64,000 bases of DNA from Macquaria australasica (taxonomy: Eukaryota; Chordata; Actinopteri; Centrarchiformes; Percichthyidae), in the NCBI GenBank assembly GCA_005408345.1, contig SEMN01000008.1:1054001-1118000 (forward strand). Direction: 5' to 3'. Each line of letters starts with the position of its first letter. The first letter of the stretch is position 1. Of this stretch, positions 12,869-24,492 are shown one piece after another. Below the pieces are notes generated by a model. That model was not told the DNA's origin and made no database searches. It saw only the letters and a program-made list of their open reading frames with translations. The translations under genes were made by a program, and so were the position numbers.

Positions 12869-12954
12869 ATCTCTCATACATCATGCCATTTCATTGCTGC
12901 TTCCCACTTAAGATGGCATTTTAAAATGAGTCTCTTCTGATCTGCATGCACTGA

Positions 12955-13050
12955 TATGGTGACAGAGAGGGTGTGACATGCAAAAGGGCCCCGTGTCTGG
13001 ACTTGAAGTGGGGACGTTAAAGTTACGTGCACTCCTGGCACCTCTGCTCT
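12955..13050 (-). mobile_element. SINE fragment, tRNA-derived
   Basis: 'gacagagagggtgtgacatgcaaaagggcccc...ggacttgaagtggggacgttaaagttacgtgcac' resembles the reversed body and box B region of the tRNA-derived SINE at 5797-5940, more diverged. Confidence 0.4.
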
Positions 13051-13559
13051 TATTGTTTTGTGTTTTTTTTTAATGTTTTGTGTATAATAGAAGAAGAAGC
13101 AGAAGATGTATTTGAAAAAAAATCATCAGCCTGTATTACTTTTTTTGTTCGGATTTCTTGAAACATATAACCATACAGAAACAAAATAATACAAAAATAA
13201 TAATTCCACAGCGACTTTAAAATAGCACAAATGCATGTTTTTTTCTTTTAAAGAATACATTAGTTTAATTTCCACCATTAGTTATATTAAATGGCAATGT
13301 TCCTGCTGTGCAGAAAGTAGATTCATATAGCTATACATTCATATAGAGCAGTGCAGTGAGTGTGTGGAGATCTGGGTGGTATCTGAGTGTTTGCCTTCAA
13401 CATCAACATCCTGAATCACATCCTGTTTCTTATTTAACTATAATCAACGTCTTTCCTTAACATTAACCAAGTCGTCTTCAGACAACTAAAACATACTTTT
13501 ATTACAATGCATCAACATTGAAGAAATAATAAACTGAGTAATGTTAACAGTGAATTTTT

Positions 13560-15060
13560 TTTGCAGATATGCACAATATGAACATTGTGTCAGATATTAT
13601 CCTGGCAGCAATACCTCTCCAAACAAACGTGTATTTTGCTCATGCTAAATAGATGCATATGAATGTATTACACACAGTATGAGATATGTATTATGCACGG
13701 TGGGTTTTGATCATGTATGGATTCTGTATATTACTCCATTTATCTCTTTGCTTGCCACGGATGTCAGACTGATCACAGCAGCAGTTTGTTTCTAAATGAG
13801 CAGATGAGCCAAACAGGTGTGTTGTGGAATAAGATGCAGTAATAATTGGTATGCCTCACTCAGCTTCTCTATGGCAACTGCCCCATTGGAGATTATGGGA
13901 TACGGCCGCGCCATCCACACACACCATCCCGCCCTAAATCCTCCGGGGCCAATTACCCGCTGCTGGTGGCAGGCCGCAAGTCAGAGCATGGCTGTGGCTG
14001 CTAGACTGCTTGTGTGCACGCTGCTCCCTTGGTGATTCTCTGGCTTTGTGAAAAGAAATGAGGCTTGTTTCCCCTCACAACCAAACAAAAGTTCAGCATA
14101 CACTTTTAAATATTGTAATGTAGAAAACACCAAAAAAATGACGTACTCGATATTATCTTTATCTAATGTTAGGTGGCGAGGGGGCTTTTCTGTCCCGGTG
14201 GCGAGGCAGACAGGGAGCTAATTGGTGAGAGACTTCATAGAAATCAGTGGTTGAGTGCTGATCAGTGTAATGAGGGGTCTTTAAACATCACACCTGGGCT
14301 AAGTCCTCCAATTTCCTCTAAGACAATGTAAATCTCTGTAATTATCCTATAGTCACCAGAGCAGAAGGGCAGAACAAGGAGACAGGTGGATAAAACAACA
14401 GAAAAAACTGAACAGACAGATGCTGCGTATTGAATGATAAGGCCTCTAATTTGGGAAAAACCTATGAGAACAGCAGCTAGTGACGGCTTTACATTGTGTC
14501 TATGACCATTCAGAGACCATGGAAAAATTGTTATTCATTATTCATCACCGATGAATATGTTATAACAAACAGGATATTGTTCAAGATCAGTTTCTTGGGC
14601 TGTCTGCTTTTACAGTACAAGGTGTTTATTTACTACAAGACAAGTATCAGCATAAAGCATACAGCCCCATCAAAGTGGTGATAGTTATCCACATTATACA
14701 TTTACTTGTTTAATAATTATAATCCATTTGAGTTAATCTGCATACATACAATGTTCTGACTAACATGCTGGTTACATTTTTTTACTGGACCTTCTCTGAA
14801 TACGTTATATGTAATATCCGTAGTGTGTATATGAGGACCCAAAATATTTTTATACCGAAGAGGCAGAAGTTGAATGATACAGTTTATACCCATATCCCCA
14901 GCAGCAGGGCTGTGCAGTATTACTCCAGCTAAATCTAGATCTTGAGTCATCTTGGACTTTTCTTGGTCCTGTGGGAGTTGTGACTCAATGAAGTGTCCTC
15001 ATTTTGGATGTGTAATTTGATGCACAAATATGTAAATACGTATGTATGTAGATTTTAGCG
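13560..15060. other. Intergenic with GC-richer, possibly conserved blocks
   Basis: No exon is supported. Blocks at 13860-14040 and 14165-14345 have balanced composition and lack repeat signatures; they include 'ccggggccaattacccgctgctggtggc' and 'gagctaattggtgagag'. They stand out from the AT-rich surroundings and are candidate enhancers. Confidence 0.25.
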
Positions 15061-15099
15061 TGTAACATTGTGCAAGGATATTTTATTTCTAACAATTTT

Positions 15100-15480
15100 T
15101 TCCCCCTCAGACTTGTACTCACATTTTCAGCCATGCTAGCGGCCCTGGGGATGGCAATGTCTGTCTTTCAGTTGGTCCACCACTTTGGACCAGGCTTAAA
15201 TATCTCAACAGCTATTGGATGGATTGCCATGAAGACTTATACAGACATTCATGTTACCCAGAGGATAAATCCTAACTTTGGCGATCCCTTGACTTTTCAT
15301 CCAGGGCCACTATCAGGTCAAAAATGTAATTTGTCGTTTTTGACCAAATACCTCCCAGCTCAGCCTCAGGTGTACTTTTTGTTTAGTGCTAAATTAGCAA
15401 ATGTTAGCATGCTAACATGCTAAACTAAGATGGTAACTTTAACATATTACCATACTATAGTTACCATTTAGCTCAAAGCA
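15100..15480 (+). repeat. High-copy fish dispersed repeat
   Basis: Contains the familiar teleost repeat phrases 'aatatctcaacagctattggatggattgccatgaag', 'cagacattcatgttacccagaggataaatcc' and 'gctaaattagcaaatgttagcatgctaac'. The 117-residue ORF here derives from it. A related inverted fragment lies at 39826-39945. Confidence 0.65.
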
Positions 15481-15695
15481 CCGATGTCCTAATCTCTATA
15501 AACAAATATCTGTATATGAATGCAGAATCTGTAGGCAAGGGTCAAGATTTTGGTATCAGAAGCGTTCTGGTTTCCGTTTGTAGTCTGTTTGTAGTTTGAG
15601 TTGTATTGACCAATCACATTTGAGCACGCTTTGGTTGCATGCAGGTAAACAGTCCGCGTGGAGAGCAAAAGAGGCGGAACGCATTGGCTGAAATG

Positions 15696-15832
15696 CAATC
15701 TCGTAACCCATCGGCTATCATCTCACAACAATTTAGCTTTTTATCAATCTCAGAACCCTAGAGATTAGCTTTTATTAGCTTTTTTTTTTAAATTTATCAT
15801 CGTCAGACGATAGCTGATGGGTTCAGAGATTG
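15696..15832. repeat. Inverted repeat, 27-bp arms
   Basis: The arm at 15696-15722 (CAATCTCGTAACCCATCGGC...) and the reverse complement of 15806-15832 (CAATCTCTGAACCCATCAGC...) match at all but about four positions, separated by 83 bp. This is probably the remains of a small inverted-repeat transposon. Confidence 0.7.
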
Positions 15833-16302
15833 GGTCATAAGTGATGATGTGACATAATGATTGATAGTCATACCTTTACATCCTGATGGATATAATGACA
15901 CCGTGTGCTCAGAGATCCAGTATTATGTCCAAGTTAAATGATTAATTCATAGTTGTTGGATTTGTTTTATGAACAAACAATGCTCACTTAGACTCGTGTT
16001 TTAAGAAGACTTAGTGTTTCCTCCAAGGTCACCTCTTGTGTGCATTGTGATTCTCAGTTGGCTAAGCACCATAAAAGCTACATCATGACTTCAGTTAAAG
16101 GCCTGAGGGAAGATAGATGTCCAGCTTTACTAGTCACCTTGGATACTGAATGCAGATTAATGAAGGGCTACATGGAAATGTTCTGCAACAGCACATGGGG
16201 AAAGATAAAACAAACATGAGTCATTGGTTTCCTTTTCTCAGTTGACAAGCTGCAGCATGGATCCAGACAGTGATCCACACGTCTGCTGTGAAGACAGATG
16301 TA

Positions 16303-16325
16303 TATATATATATATAATATATATA
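16303..16325 (+). repeat. (TA)n microsatellite
   Basis: Alternating TA tract with one interruption. Confidence 0.85.
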
Positions 16326-16595
16326 AGCTCTGCTGTGCAGTCGCTTGGTAACTCGGTTAAAAAACAAAAACAGTTTTACAGTGAGCAAGGTTTTGGGTTT
16401 TCCAGTGCTTTGGGCTTCCAGTACACAGACCCATTCAGGATTCAGGATAACAGTGTATCAGCAAAGACACACAACAAAAAGAGGGGAAAAGTCCATCATA
16501 AATCACAGGGACAGAAAGAGTATGCCTTTATAACAAAATTTAAAACAAAATCATTTTATATGGAGTCTGCAAGGTGTCATGAAGAAAAAAAAATC

Positions 16596-16657
16596 TAATT
16601 TGTGTGCACAATTTAATAATTTGTGTTCTTGAATTAATAAATTGTACACACAAATTA
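16596..16657. repeat. Near-perfect hairpin, 26-bp arms and 10-nt loop
   Basis: 16596-16621 (TAATTTGTGTGCACAATTTA...) and the reverse complement of 16632-16657 (TAATTTGTGTGTACAATTTA...) differ at only two positions. The loop is 10 nt. It is AT-rich and could be a small MITE. It does not resemble a known miRNA. Confidence 0.75.
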
Positions 16658-17942
16658 TTAATTTGGGCTCTTGATTTAATATAAATGTGCATTCAGTCAG
16701 CCGGAAGTTTAAAGAAGACAACAAAGAAGACATTCATGAAGTGCTCCAAAACCCTGACGCAGAGTTTTTATGAACTCTATGACATTCGTAATATCATCAA
16801 AGTTTTTACGACGAAACAATCCGTTATCCTGTAAAATATGTTTAAGGGATCTCAAACACAATCTTAAATAAAACTATATAAAACCGTATAAAATCCATTA
16901 TCAGTGTGTGAAGGCTACATGCAAGCCAAGACTAATGACATGAAGGTGATAAGTTATACTAAATTGAGAGCATGGATTTTTAATTCGAGAGCCATGACAC
17001 CTCCTTGGCTCTGTAATTTTAGGGGGTTGTTACTTGTTTCATAGAAGTGCCTTGGAGAAGCCTCGTGTTAGCAGTTGTGAGTTTGAGCATGTGTATGCAA
17101 GCAGATGGATTTGCTTCTGTGTGTTTGTTGTCTGAGGCTGTTGGGTCAGTGCTGCTGATGGATGTCCTTACATCCTGCCTTGCGTGACTGGCCAGCCAAG
17201 ATAGCCATCAGTACTCAAATAAGTTCAGGTCAGGCCCCCGTGCTCCACTCCAAACCTCATTTGGTATGCAAATGAAAAGCCTAAACAAAGCAAACCTTTC
17301 AGAGCAGAGTCATTTACTAACTGCTCCCTTTGAAGAGACGGAGCTTCACTCAGGTTGACATGGTGGAAAACAAAAAAAGGTAATAGGTTACGTTTAATGC
17401 TTAAGCACTGACTTTCTGTCACTATGGACAAGTCTAAGTAAATGACAGCAAACTATGATTCAAACAATCGCCTTCTTCCATCTTTGCCAATGTAGTTCTG
17501 CATCAACCTGTGCCACGCCCCTGCTGAAACAGGATACGGCTCTGGCATTGTGCTCATTGTTGAGAGACTAATCCAGACAATTACACCTCGAGACCGAAAG
17601 TGGCTGCCTTGCCCAGCATCCAGCCAAGCCCTGTCCAGGTTTTTGGATTAGGCCCCTGTTTGCCCCTGGGGGCCGTGAGCCCCACCAGCCCCCTTGTCAC
17701 TGCTCCCCCATCTCCCTCTACTCAAACTGACCTCAATCTGCTGGTGTGTCTTTCTCAAGTTTTACTCACCTGCACTTTGTTCACCTGCTGCTCTCGCTGT
17801 AACTCAGCCGGGTTATTGTTAGGACAAAAAAGGTGTGTGAACACAAAGAAAGGCAGAGGGAAGGCATGAGAGCAAAGGGCAGGTATTTCAGGTTATGGCG
17901 GGCTTATACAGCTGAGAAGTACACAAAGGTTTATGCGTGTGG

Positions 17943-17963
17943 TTAGGGTTAGGGTTAGGGTTA
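17943..17963 (+). repeat. Short interstitial telomere-like repeat
   Basis: About three and a half TTAGGG units, some 300 bp upstream of the miR-200 promoter-like region. Confidence 0.85.
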
Positions 17964-18179
17964 CCTCACAGATACATGTTTTTGAATACTTGACCCCACA
18001 GCGTGCCGGCCTTATGATTAATTTTTTCTGCTTGGACGGGATAGCTGTGTTTGGCAGTTGAGGATGATGGTGGTTTAGCTGTTGTCTGTGTTGTAATAGG
18101 AACAGAGGAGGTCGTTCCCACAGAAGCCTGAGCTGACATCATAAAAAACACACAACAAGGTACCTGGGGGCTGATGGGG

Positions 18180-18430
18180 AGGGCGGAGGTGAGCGAACCG
18201 GTGAGGTGGGAGTCGGAGGGTAGGAAGGGTTGGGGGGGGGGGGGTTCGTCTCAACCACGATTGGCTAAAGACAGCGCGGGGGACACACCTGTGAGCGCCA
18301 GAGGCTAAGGAGATTGGCTGCGACCTGAAAATTACACCTGTGGGGGGAAAGGGGAGGAGGGGGGGTCAGGCTACATGTAAACCAAGCCCTTTACAAATTC
18401 AGCCTCTGTCTTCTTGAGGAGCTTTACTGC
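18180..18430 (+). promoter_or_regulatory. Probable pri-miR-200b/200a/429 promoter with ZEB-type E-boxes
   Basis: A GC- and G-rich block with CpGs holds two inverted CCAAT boxes (ATTGG at 18260-18264 and 18313-18317). Two CACCTG E-boxes, the ZEB1/ZEB2 binding type, lie at 18286-18291 and 18335-18340, and a third is downstream at 18715-18720. AACCGGTG at 18196-18203 is one base from the AACCGGTT grainyhead-like motif. There is no clear TATA box. It lies about 4.3 kb upstream of miR-200b; the human miR-200b~200a~429 promoter is likewise about 4 kb upstream and is repressed by ZEB factors through E-boxes. That this region drives the cluster, and the start site near 18.4 kb, are inferences. Confidence 0.6.
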
Positions 18431-18999
18431 CTAACACCGGCGACGAGAGCTCCTGGAAAAAAACAAGTTCAGCTTGGGCAGCAGGAAGAGAGCTGACGTG
18501 CTTCAAACTGGTTGGTTTTGTTCCGGGGTTTGGCTCTTCCTCTGACTCTACGGCTGCATCTACCTGAAAGGGACAGCTTTTTTTTCTTCCCAACCGCCAC
18601 TCCAGAGGTCGACTGTCCTTCAGCAGGAGCAGGAAAGAGGAAGACTAGCCAACGGGGCGTCAAGAGCCCTCATACAATGATGCCTCTTGTCTTGGGTTTC
18701 TGGCTCGGTGACCACACCTGGGAAAGACTGGGTAAATTCACAAATGTGATCCCTTCTTTGTCTTCATTCTCCATCTTTAAGACTTGAGGTGTCATCATAA
18801 CCTGTTGCTCCGCGACGGTAGAGTTAAAACTTTTAGGACGTTTGTTCATCGGTTAAGATCAGGAAATGTGCGGCAAACTAATTAGGTCATTGTACGAAGC
18901 CCTCTGCGATTGTGTGCCGATATAGGAGGGTCTAGGTAGTTTCGATGGGAAGCGAAAATAATGTGTATCGAATTCCAGCTCCTTTTAACAAGAGAGAAA

Positions 19000-21900
19000 G
19001 AAGAGGAAACAATAGAAGCCAACGCTCATTCCTAAACTGGATAGACCAGTTGGGGCAGGTAAAGGCAAACTGCCAGACTTGTCAAAGGATATGAAGACAG
19101 AGGCTGCCTCCTTCTTTTAGAGCGGTAAAATGTGCTTTACGAGGAGACATCCACGGTATGAAACAGCTTTACACATTAATAATCTAATAGTAATACCTGA
19201 TTAGTTTAACATTAGTTTAACAATACATTAAAGTGTTAATTCACATGAGTGATGATTTGGCAACTTTTCTTTACAACCTGTTGAACTGTAAAGCCTCGGT
19301 TATCTTTTAAGATATTCTCTAGAGTTTTTATTTCCACGGTTACTGCTTTTCTATTTTTGGCTAGTTAAGGCAGAGGTCTGATAGAACAATACATGTTTCA
19401 TGCGCTTTTGAAATGAAAAAAAAAGGAAGTCTGTTCTGAAGTGGATGTGTGTCGGACGTAAAATGTCTGCTGATCCGTCTTCCTTTCTCTGAGGTTTGGC
19501 TGCATGTTACGACAGACAGCAGCGTTGAACTTATCAGAGCAGAGAGTTTCCACCAGATAGAAGGTATACATTATTACATTTCCGAGGCTCCTCCTAAGAT
19601 ACTTTTAAGCAGATGAAGACTGTTGCAGTCTGGGAAGGAGAAGGGAAAATGGAGGGAAAATGTCGATCATGTACTGTACAGCGGCGGCTGCAGAGCGAGG
19701 TGGAAGATTGTGATTGGTGGAAAGAGCAACATTTGTTCATTTCTTTCATACACCTGAATAGCTGCAAGTCACATGAGTGCTAGTCGGCCTGCCAGTGTAC
19801 GGCAACAGGGCGGGAAGTGCAGAGTAGAATTTCAACAGAAAGCGAGATTTAATGACTCGGAGGCCAGACGAAATGGTGGACTGATTTTATGCTGTTTGTT
19901 CGTGTTTGAGTCACAGGTTTGAAATGAAAGGGGACTGCAGGTCTTATCACCTCATGGGGGTGAGAGGTTAAGTTAAAGTTGCGGTTTGATTCAGCTGATA
20001 GGGTGAATGACACTGCATTATTAGGCCATTTTAAAAAGTTAATGCTATGTTAACATGCTTTTTTTAAGAAGCCATGATGATTAGGTAATATGATTCAAGA
20101 TATTTTCCTCTTACAGTTTTTAAATTAAAAAAAATTATTTCCTCTTTTTGGCATCAATCGACATTGAAATCAACTTCAACAGTAATGTTACATTTTGTAC
20201 CTCCCAGGAGATGAAAACACGAGTATGAAATTATTCATAGCAGTAAGAATAATTTTAATTTTCACATTTCTTACAGATTTGACTTTTTTCAAATAGTCAG
20301 AACATAAATGCAGAAGGAACCTGTCAGTAAGGGGGCAGGGCAGCTTAAATTAAAATATGTAAAAAAGCAGAAGAAGAAAAGGAAAAGTCCAAATCCCTTT
20401 TGATAATCAAATTTGTTGAATATTTTAGTCCTTCATTTGAAATATTCAAAACAGAAAGGTGAAAGGACACTCACCAAGGGGGAGGAGCTACACGCTCTAA
20501 AAGGACAAATGTAAATCTAGTCCATCACTAAGTATACATTTAGAAACACAACCAAGGAGCTGCAGTGGCACATGGTTGATAAGCAGTATCATGTCCTGAA
20601 TATTACAGTTACCAGGCTGCTCCTCAGTGGTCTGAAGGCCCAATTAGGTGGCGCTGAGATAAGGTGCGGAGTTAAATAAGGTTTTGGGTTTCCCTGCCAT
20701 TGTTTTCTCACAATGACAGCAACTATTGATTAAGGGCCAGGCCAGTTTACCTGTCGGGTTGTTGACTTCACAGCGGAGTCACATTCCAGCACAGAGGGCA
20801 GAGTTACCTGATCACGCCTCACTTCCAACAGGCAAAAAGCGTGGGCAGCCGTAAGCGGTTAAGACTCCCACCGCACAGAGCACCATGTACAACAATGGGA
20901 CACATTCTGCTGTTTATAACCACGAGAGGAGCAGAAGAGGAAGTATTTGGACAAATGGAGGACAAATTGAGACGAAGTTTGTTGGACGTAGGGATTGGTT
21001 AGATATTACGAAAGGTAAAACAGGACATGCTCTACTTTGATCAGGCACTGTTATTTTCACAGCTTGTTTCTACCAGCTAGAATTTTCTGGGCTAATCTTT
21101 TTTCACTCTTTCTTTCTCTCTCTCCCTCTTTTCTTCCTCAGAGGGCCTGCAGCACTGGTTTATAATGCAGATGATTAACTAAATAGAGTCTGGGAGAGCA
21201 GGTCTGCTTGGCTTTCTCATTTCATGGGGCCTGACTGACCAGGAGGAAGACGGAGCGTTCTCAGGCAGCGGGCTGGAAATTCAAGATCTTTTTTCTCTTT
21301 CTTTTTCAGCCCCCTCCCTCCAAACATACTCACTTTACTTTGGTTTTGTTGCATTCTTTCCTTGGGGTACCTTTCATGACGGTAAGGTTACAGGTGCATT
21401 CTCCATTTTCCTTCTCCACCTTCTTTCCCTGAACTTTTCCCTCCCTTATACTCTCTTTTCTTTCTCTCTCCTTCTCCCTCCCCCTCTCTCCATTGTGCTC
21501 TACTTTTGCATTGCTTGCAGGATGACTAGAAACCTGTTCTTTCTTAATGAATTAGTAGTCACTTTGTTAAAGATATTAAGAAGAGAGGGCTAAATCTCAT
21601 TGCTTTAAACACCCATTATTAACCTGCACGTTATTTAGTAAAATATATTGTATGTCTAATGCGACTAAATATACAGTATAATGGATACTTAGGATAACTG
21701 GTTAATGGATAAAATACTTATTTAATGTTTAATTTAAAGAATAATAATGTACATTAAAATGTCAGTATGGGGTGTGAGGATTTCACGCGTTGTACCTGTG
21801 AATGATCCACTTTATTCAGTAAGTGAGGGCTGTTTCAGTGACCTTCTGCACACACAGCGTCGGTTCAGGTCGAGCTGAGCAGCATTCCATCAGCCTTTCA

Positions 21901-22600
21901 TCACTCGGCAAACACAAAGACAACGGCCTGAGAGGTCCACCAACGGAAAACAGAAAAGAAATTGGCTTTTCCTTTCTTCCATTCCATAAAACATCTGTTG
22001 AAACGGACTTGACAACACTGCTTTATCACAGCCAGAACAGTGTGTTGCAACATAAAAACGCAGCTACCCATCTGCTGTGATGTGAAACAGAAACAGCTCC
22101 CCGAGGCTGACGTGCTTTTGACTCAGTGGCACTTTTGAGTGGATGTACTGCGACGAGCGTTGTTTGAAATTAGTAACCGCCATGTATTGTGTGAAAAGCA
22201 GTCCTCCCAACCTTGCCATAGATTTAGACTAGTCGGAACAGGTTTGGGCAATCATTAACAACTACTGTGGCCCAGTCTTCTGTGACAACGAGTTTAAGCT
22301 GAAAACCCCAACCACAACAAGGGCTCAGCAATTACACTATGGAGAGGTGGACTTCCCCACTCCTTCTTACAGTGCTATTTTGGGCAATACAAGTCTCAGT
22401 TTTAGTTACAGGTTTGTCACCATAAAACTACATAACTTAACTAGATTAGTGAAAAGGAAAAGCTGCGTATTTTAGGCCGTAGTTTGTGTCGAATACTCAC
22501 TTACTTCATGTTCACATACACATTTACTCTAATAATTTAAGGTTGAGTTGCCCTTTTTTCTTTTAGACAAAAGTATTTAAAGTTAGGTGTAGTGCTCACA
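19000..22600. other. Interval between promoter-like block and miR-200b, no coding gene
   Basis: This is the 5' part of the inferred primary miRNA transcript. It contains pyrimidine-rich tracts at 21105-21140 and 21280-21310 and a CT-rich stretch at 21400-21500. No repeat family is recognised. A low-repeat, balanced-composition block at 20640-20870 may be a conserved regulatory element. Confidence 0.35.
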
Positions 22601-22624
22601 CCCAAATCTGTTTCAGTAGATGTC

Positions 22625-22655
22625 ACATTCATTCATTCATTCATTCATTCATTTA
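22625..22655 (+). repeat. (ATTC)n simple repeat
   Basis: About seven tandem ATTC units, about 90 bp upstream of the miR-200b hairpin. Confidence 0.9.
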
Positions 22656-22734
22656 CCTTTAATAAGTGGCACTGATATCACATTATATTGCCGTATGTTG
22701 TACACTTTAGAAGTGTAGTAACGAGATGTTTGGG

Positions 22735-22815
22735 TGATTACCTCCATCTTACGAGGCAGCATTGGATATCATCACTTTCTCTAATACTGCCTGGTAATGA
22801 TGATGATAGTCATCT
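22735..22815 (+). ncRNA. mir200b: miR-200b precursor
   Basis: The 5p arm CATCTTACGAGGCAGCATTG... occupies 22745-22766. The 3p arm at 22782-22803 begins TAATACTGCCTGGTAATG, the complete vertebrate miR-200b-3p sequence with seed AATACTG. The arms pair across a 15-nt loop to form a canonical pre-miRNA. miR-200b represses ZEB1/ZEB2 and thereby keeps E-cadherin expressed. It is the first member of the cluster, 126 bp ahead of miR-200a. ORFs predicted across it on both strands are spurious. The identification rests on an exact match to a deeply conserved miRNA and is secure. Confidence 0.97.
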
Positions 22816-22919
22816 GCAGACTGCGACCAGACAAACCACTTTAGCGAGGTTAGCAGCAACGTGCTCCTGGCCCGGGCCCCGGATCGGCTCAAATACTTGA
22901 AGCAGCGGCAGAAATGGCT

Positions 22920-23000
22920 CTCAGGATCCATCTTACCTGACAGTGCTGGATTGTACGACTGTTGTTCTAACACTGTCTGGTAACGATGTTTCCTGGGTGA
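22920..23000 (+). ncRNA. mir200a: miR-200a precursor
   Basis: The 5p arm CATCTTACCTGACAGTGCTG... lies at 22929-22950. The 3p arm at 22968-22989 begins TAACACTGTCTGGTAACG, matching vertebrate miR-200a-3p. Its seed AACACTG differs from miR-200b by one base, so miR-200a shares the miR-141 target set and the ZEB targets. The two arms form a hairpin with a 17-nt loop. It is close enough to miR-200b for both to be cut from the same small region of the primary transcript. Confidence 0.97.
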
Positions 23001-23488
23001 CTCTGTGGTCTCCGGTGTGACTGTGGGATAGTCGCCCATCAAATGTTAAATCCAAATGTGTTAAGTGCTGTTGAAATCGGGAAGACTCCTTTGATGTCGT
23101 CATTGAAGCGTAAACTTAATAAGCAGGGTTGGCTCTGTATTCTGGAGCAGCACGGCTGGAAAATATTTCATCGGTGTCTCACTTTTTACTCTGACGTTCA
23201 TTCCAAGAAAAGGTTAGTCTTTTGTTTACCACACACTTGTCTTGATAGATGCTGCTGGCTGTATGTTGATTAGTGAAAACTAAAAAGGAGGAGTGGCACA
23301 GATGATGTATGGTGTTGACAGACAGGGCATTAGTTTGTGTAAAAATAACTGAACATTTATGTCTGAGCCTTTTATTTTAAAAGAGATGACTATTATTGAA
23401 GGATTCCTATGAGAAATGAGCAGATCTTTTATGCACTAATGGTCCTAAGGTCAGCGCTTAAGTTTTTGTACTTCTTTACTTACTTCCC

Positions 23489-23510
23489 TGTGTGTGTGTG
23501 TGTGTGTGTT
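23489..23510 (+). repeat. (TG)n microsatellite
   Basis: Alternating TG tract followed by poly-T, between miR-200a and miR-429. Confidence 0.85.
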
Positions 23511-24492
23511 TTTTTTGTTTTTTTTTACTTTTATGGCAACCACACCCCACCCAAGTTAAAGAATAGCAGTCGGTTGATGGTTCCACCGGTCCTGCAGGGC
23601 CTTATTTCCTTGTTCCCTCCCCTGAACAACGCTGGCATTTGTGTTGTGTGGCAGTGATTGGTGCAACTAGCCTTACCTGCGTGGCACATCCTGAAACTGA
23701 CACATGAGCTCACCTGAGGGTGCTTTACTTGTAGAAAAAAAAAAAGACAAAGAAAAAAAGCTGAGCTACAGACGCTTTGGCCTCCTCCCAGTGTTCCAAA
23801 CTTTTATCCACAAATAGTGCTTTAAGTAGACACAGAATGGAGTCTCTACAACGAAAATGGACTTAAAGTAGTGTGTCAGAATGTAAAACTTACACTGATT
23901 TTTTGCGTCTTTGATTAAAACAATGGAGATTAAATATTACTGAACTGAAAACGGTGAACAATTTTCATCAATGTCTGAGCTAAAATGTGAATTTAATGGG
24001 TAAAGCCTTCAAACAGACATGCGAAACAAAGGCAAATAATAGACATGGAGCAAGCAGAAACCTAGTGTTTGTTTAAGGAGGGAGAATTACCCCGCAAATA
24101 TTGAGCCGCACCTTTATTTGCCCACCTAGCTCCATTATCCAAGCCACAAAAACACGAAATTGCTTTTTTTTTTGTCTCCAGTTGTCCCTTTTCTCTGCGT
24201 TGGCGTCGCATATTTGTGTATTAATGTAATAATGTAGAAAGTGTGGAACAGGAAGCATTTACCAAGCTTACTTTGCTTCTTTCCTTGGTCTGTTTACTCA
24301 TGGCTTTCTCTGCATGCTTGGCCAATTTAAATGTACAAATGAATCAAAGTACAGTGATTAGCATATGGAATCTGTGATTGCAACTAAAGAGGAACTGCTC
24401 ATTTCAACCTGTTTCTGCTACACTGTTCTGTTTCTTCCAGCTCTCTTCTTCCTCTTTGCACAGGTGAAAGCTCAGACGTCATCCTTGCAGCC

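Noticed and set aside
15070..15423. 117-residue plus-strand ORF with a hydrophobic start
   Set aside because: Its sequence is a high-copy teleost repeat, so the open frame is chance.
18399..18787. Overlapping ORFs on both strands (91, 64 and 64 residues) in the GC-rich block
   Set aside because: No splice-consistent coding pattern or known motif; composition fits a noncoding first exon next to a promoter.
22749..23042. 97-residue minus-strand ORF
   Set aside because: It covers the miR-200b and miR-200a hairpins antisense; the base pattern is explained by the miRNAs.
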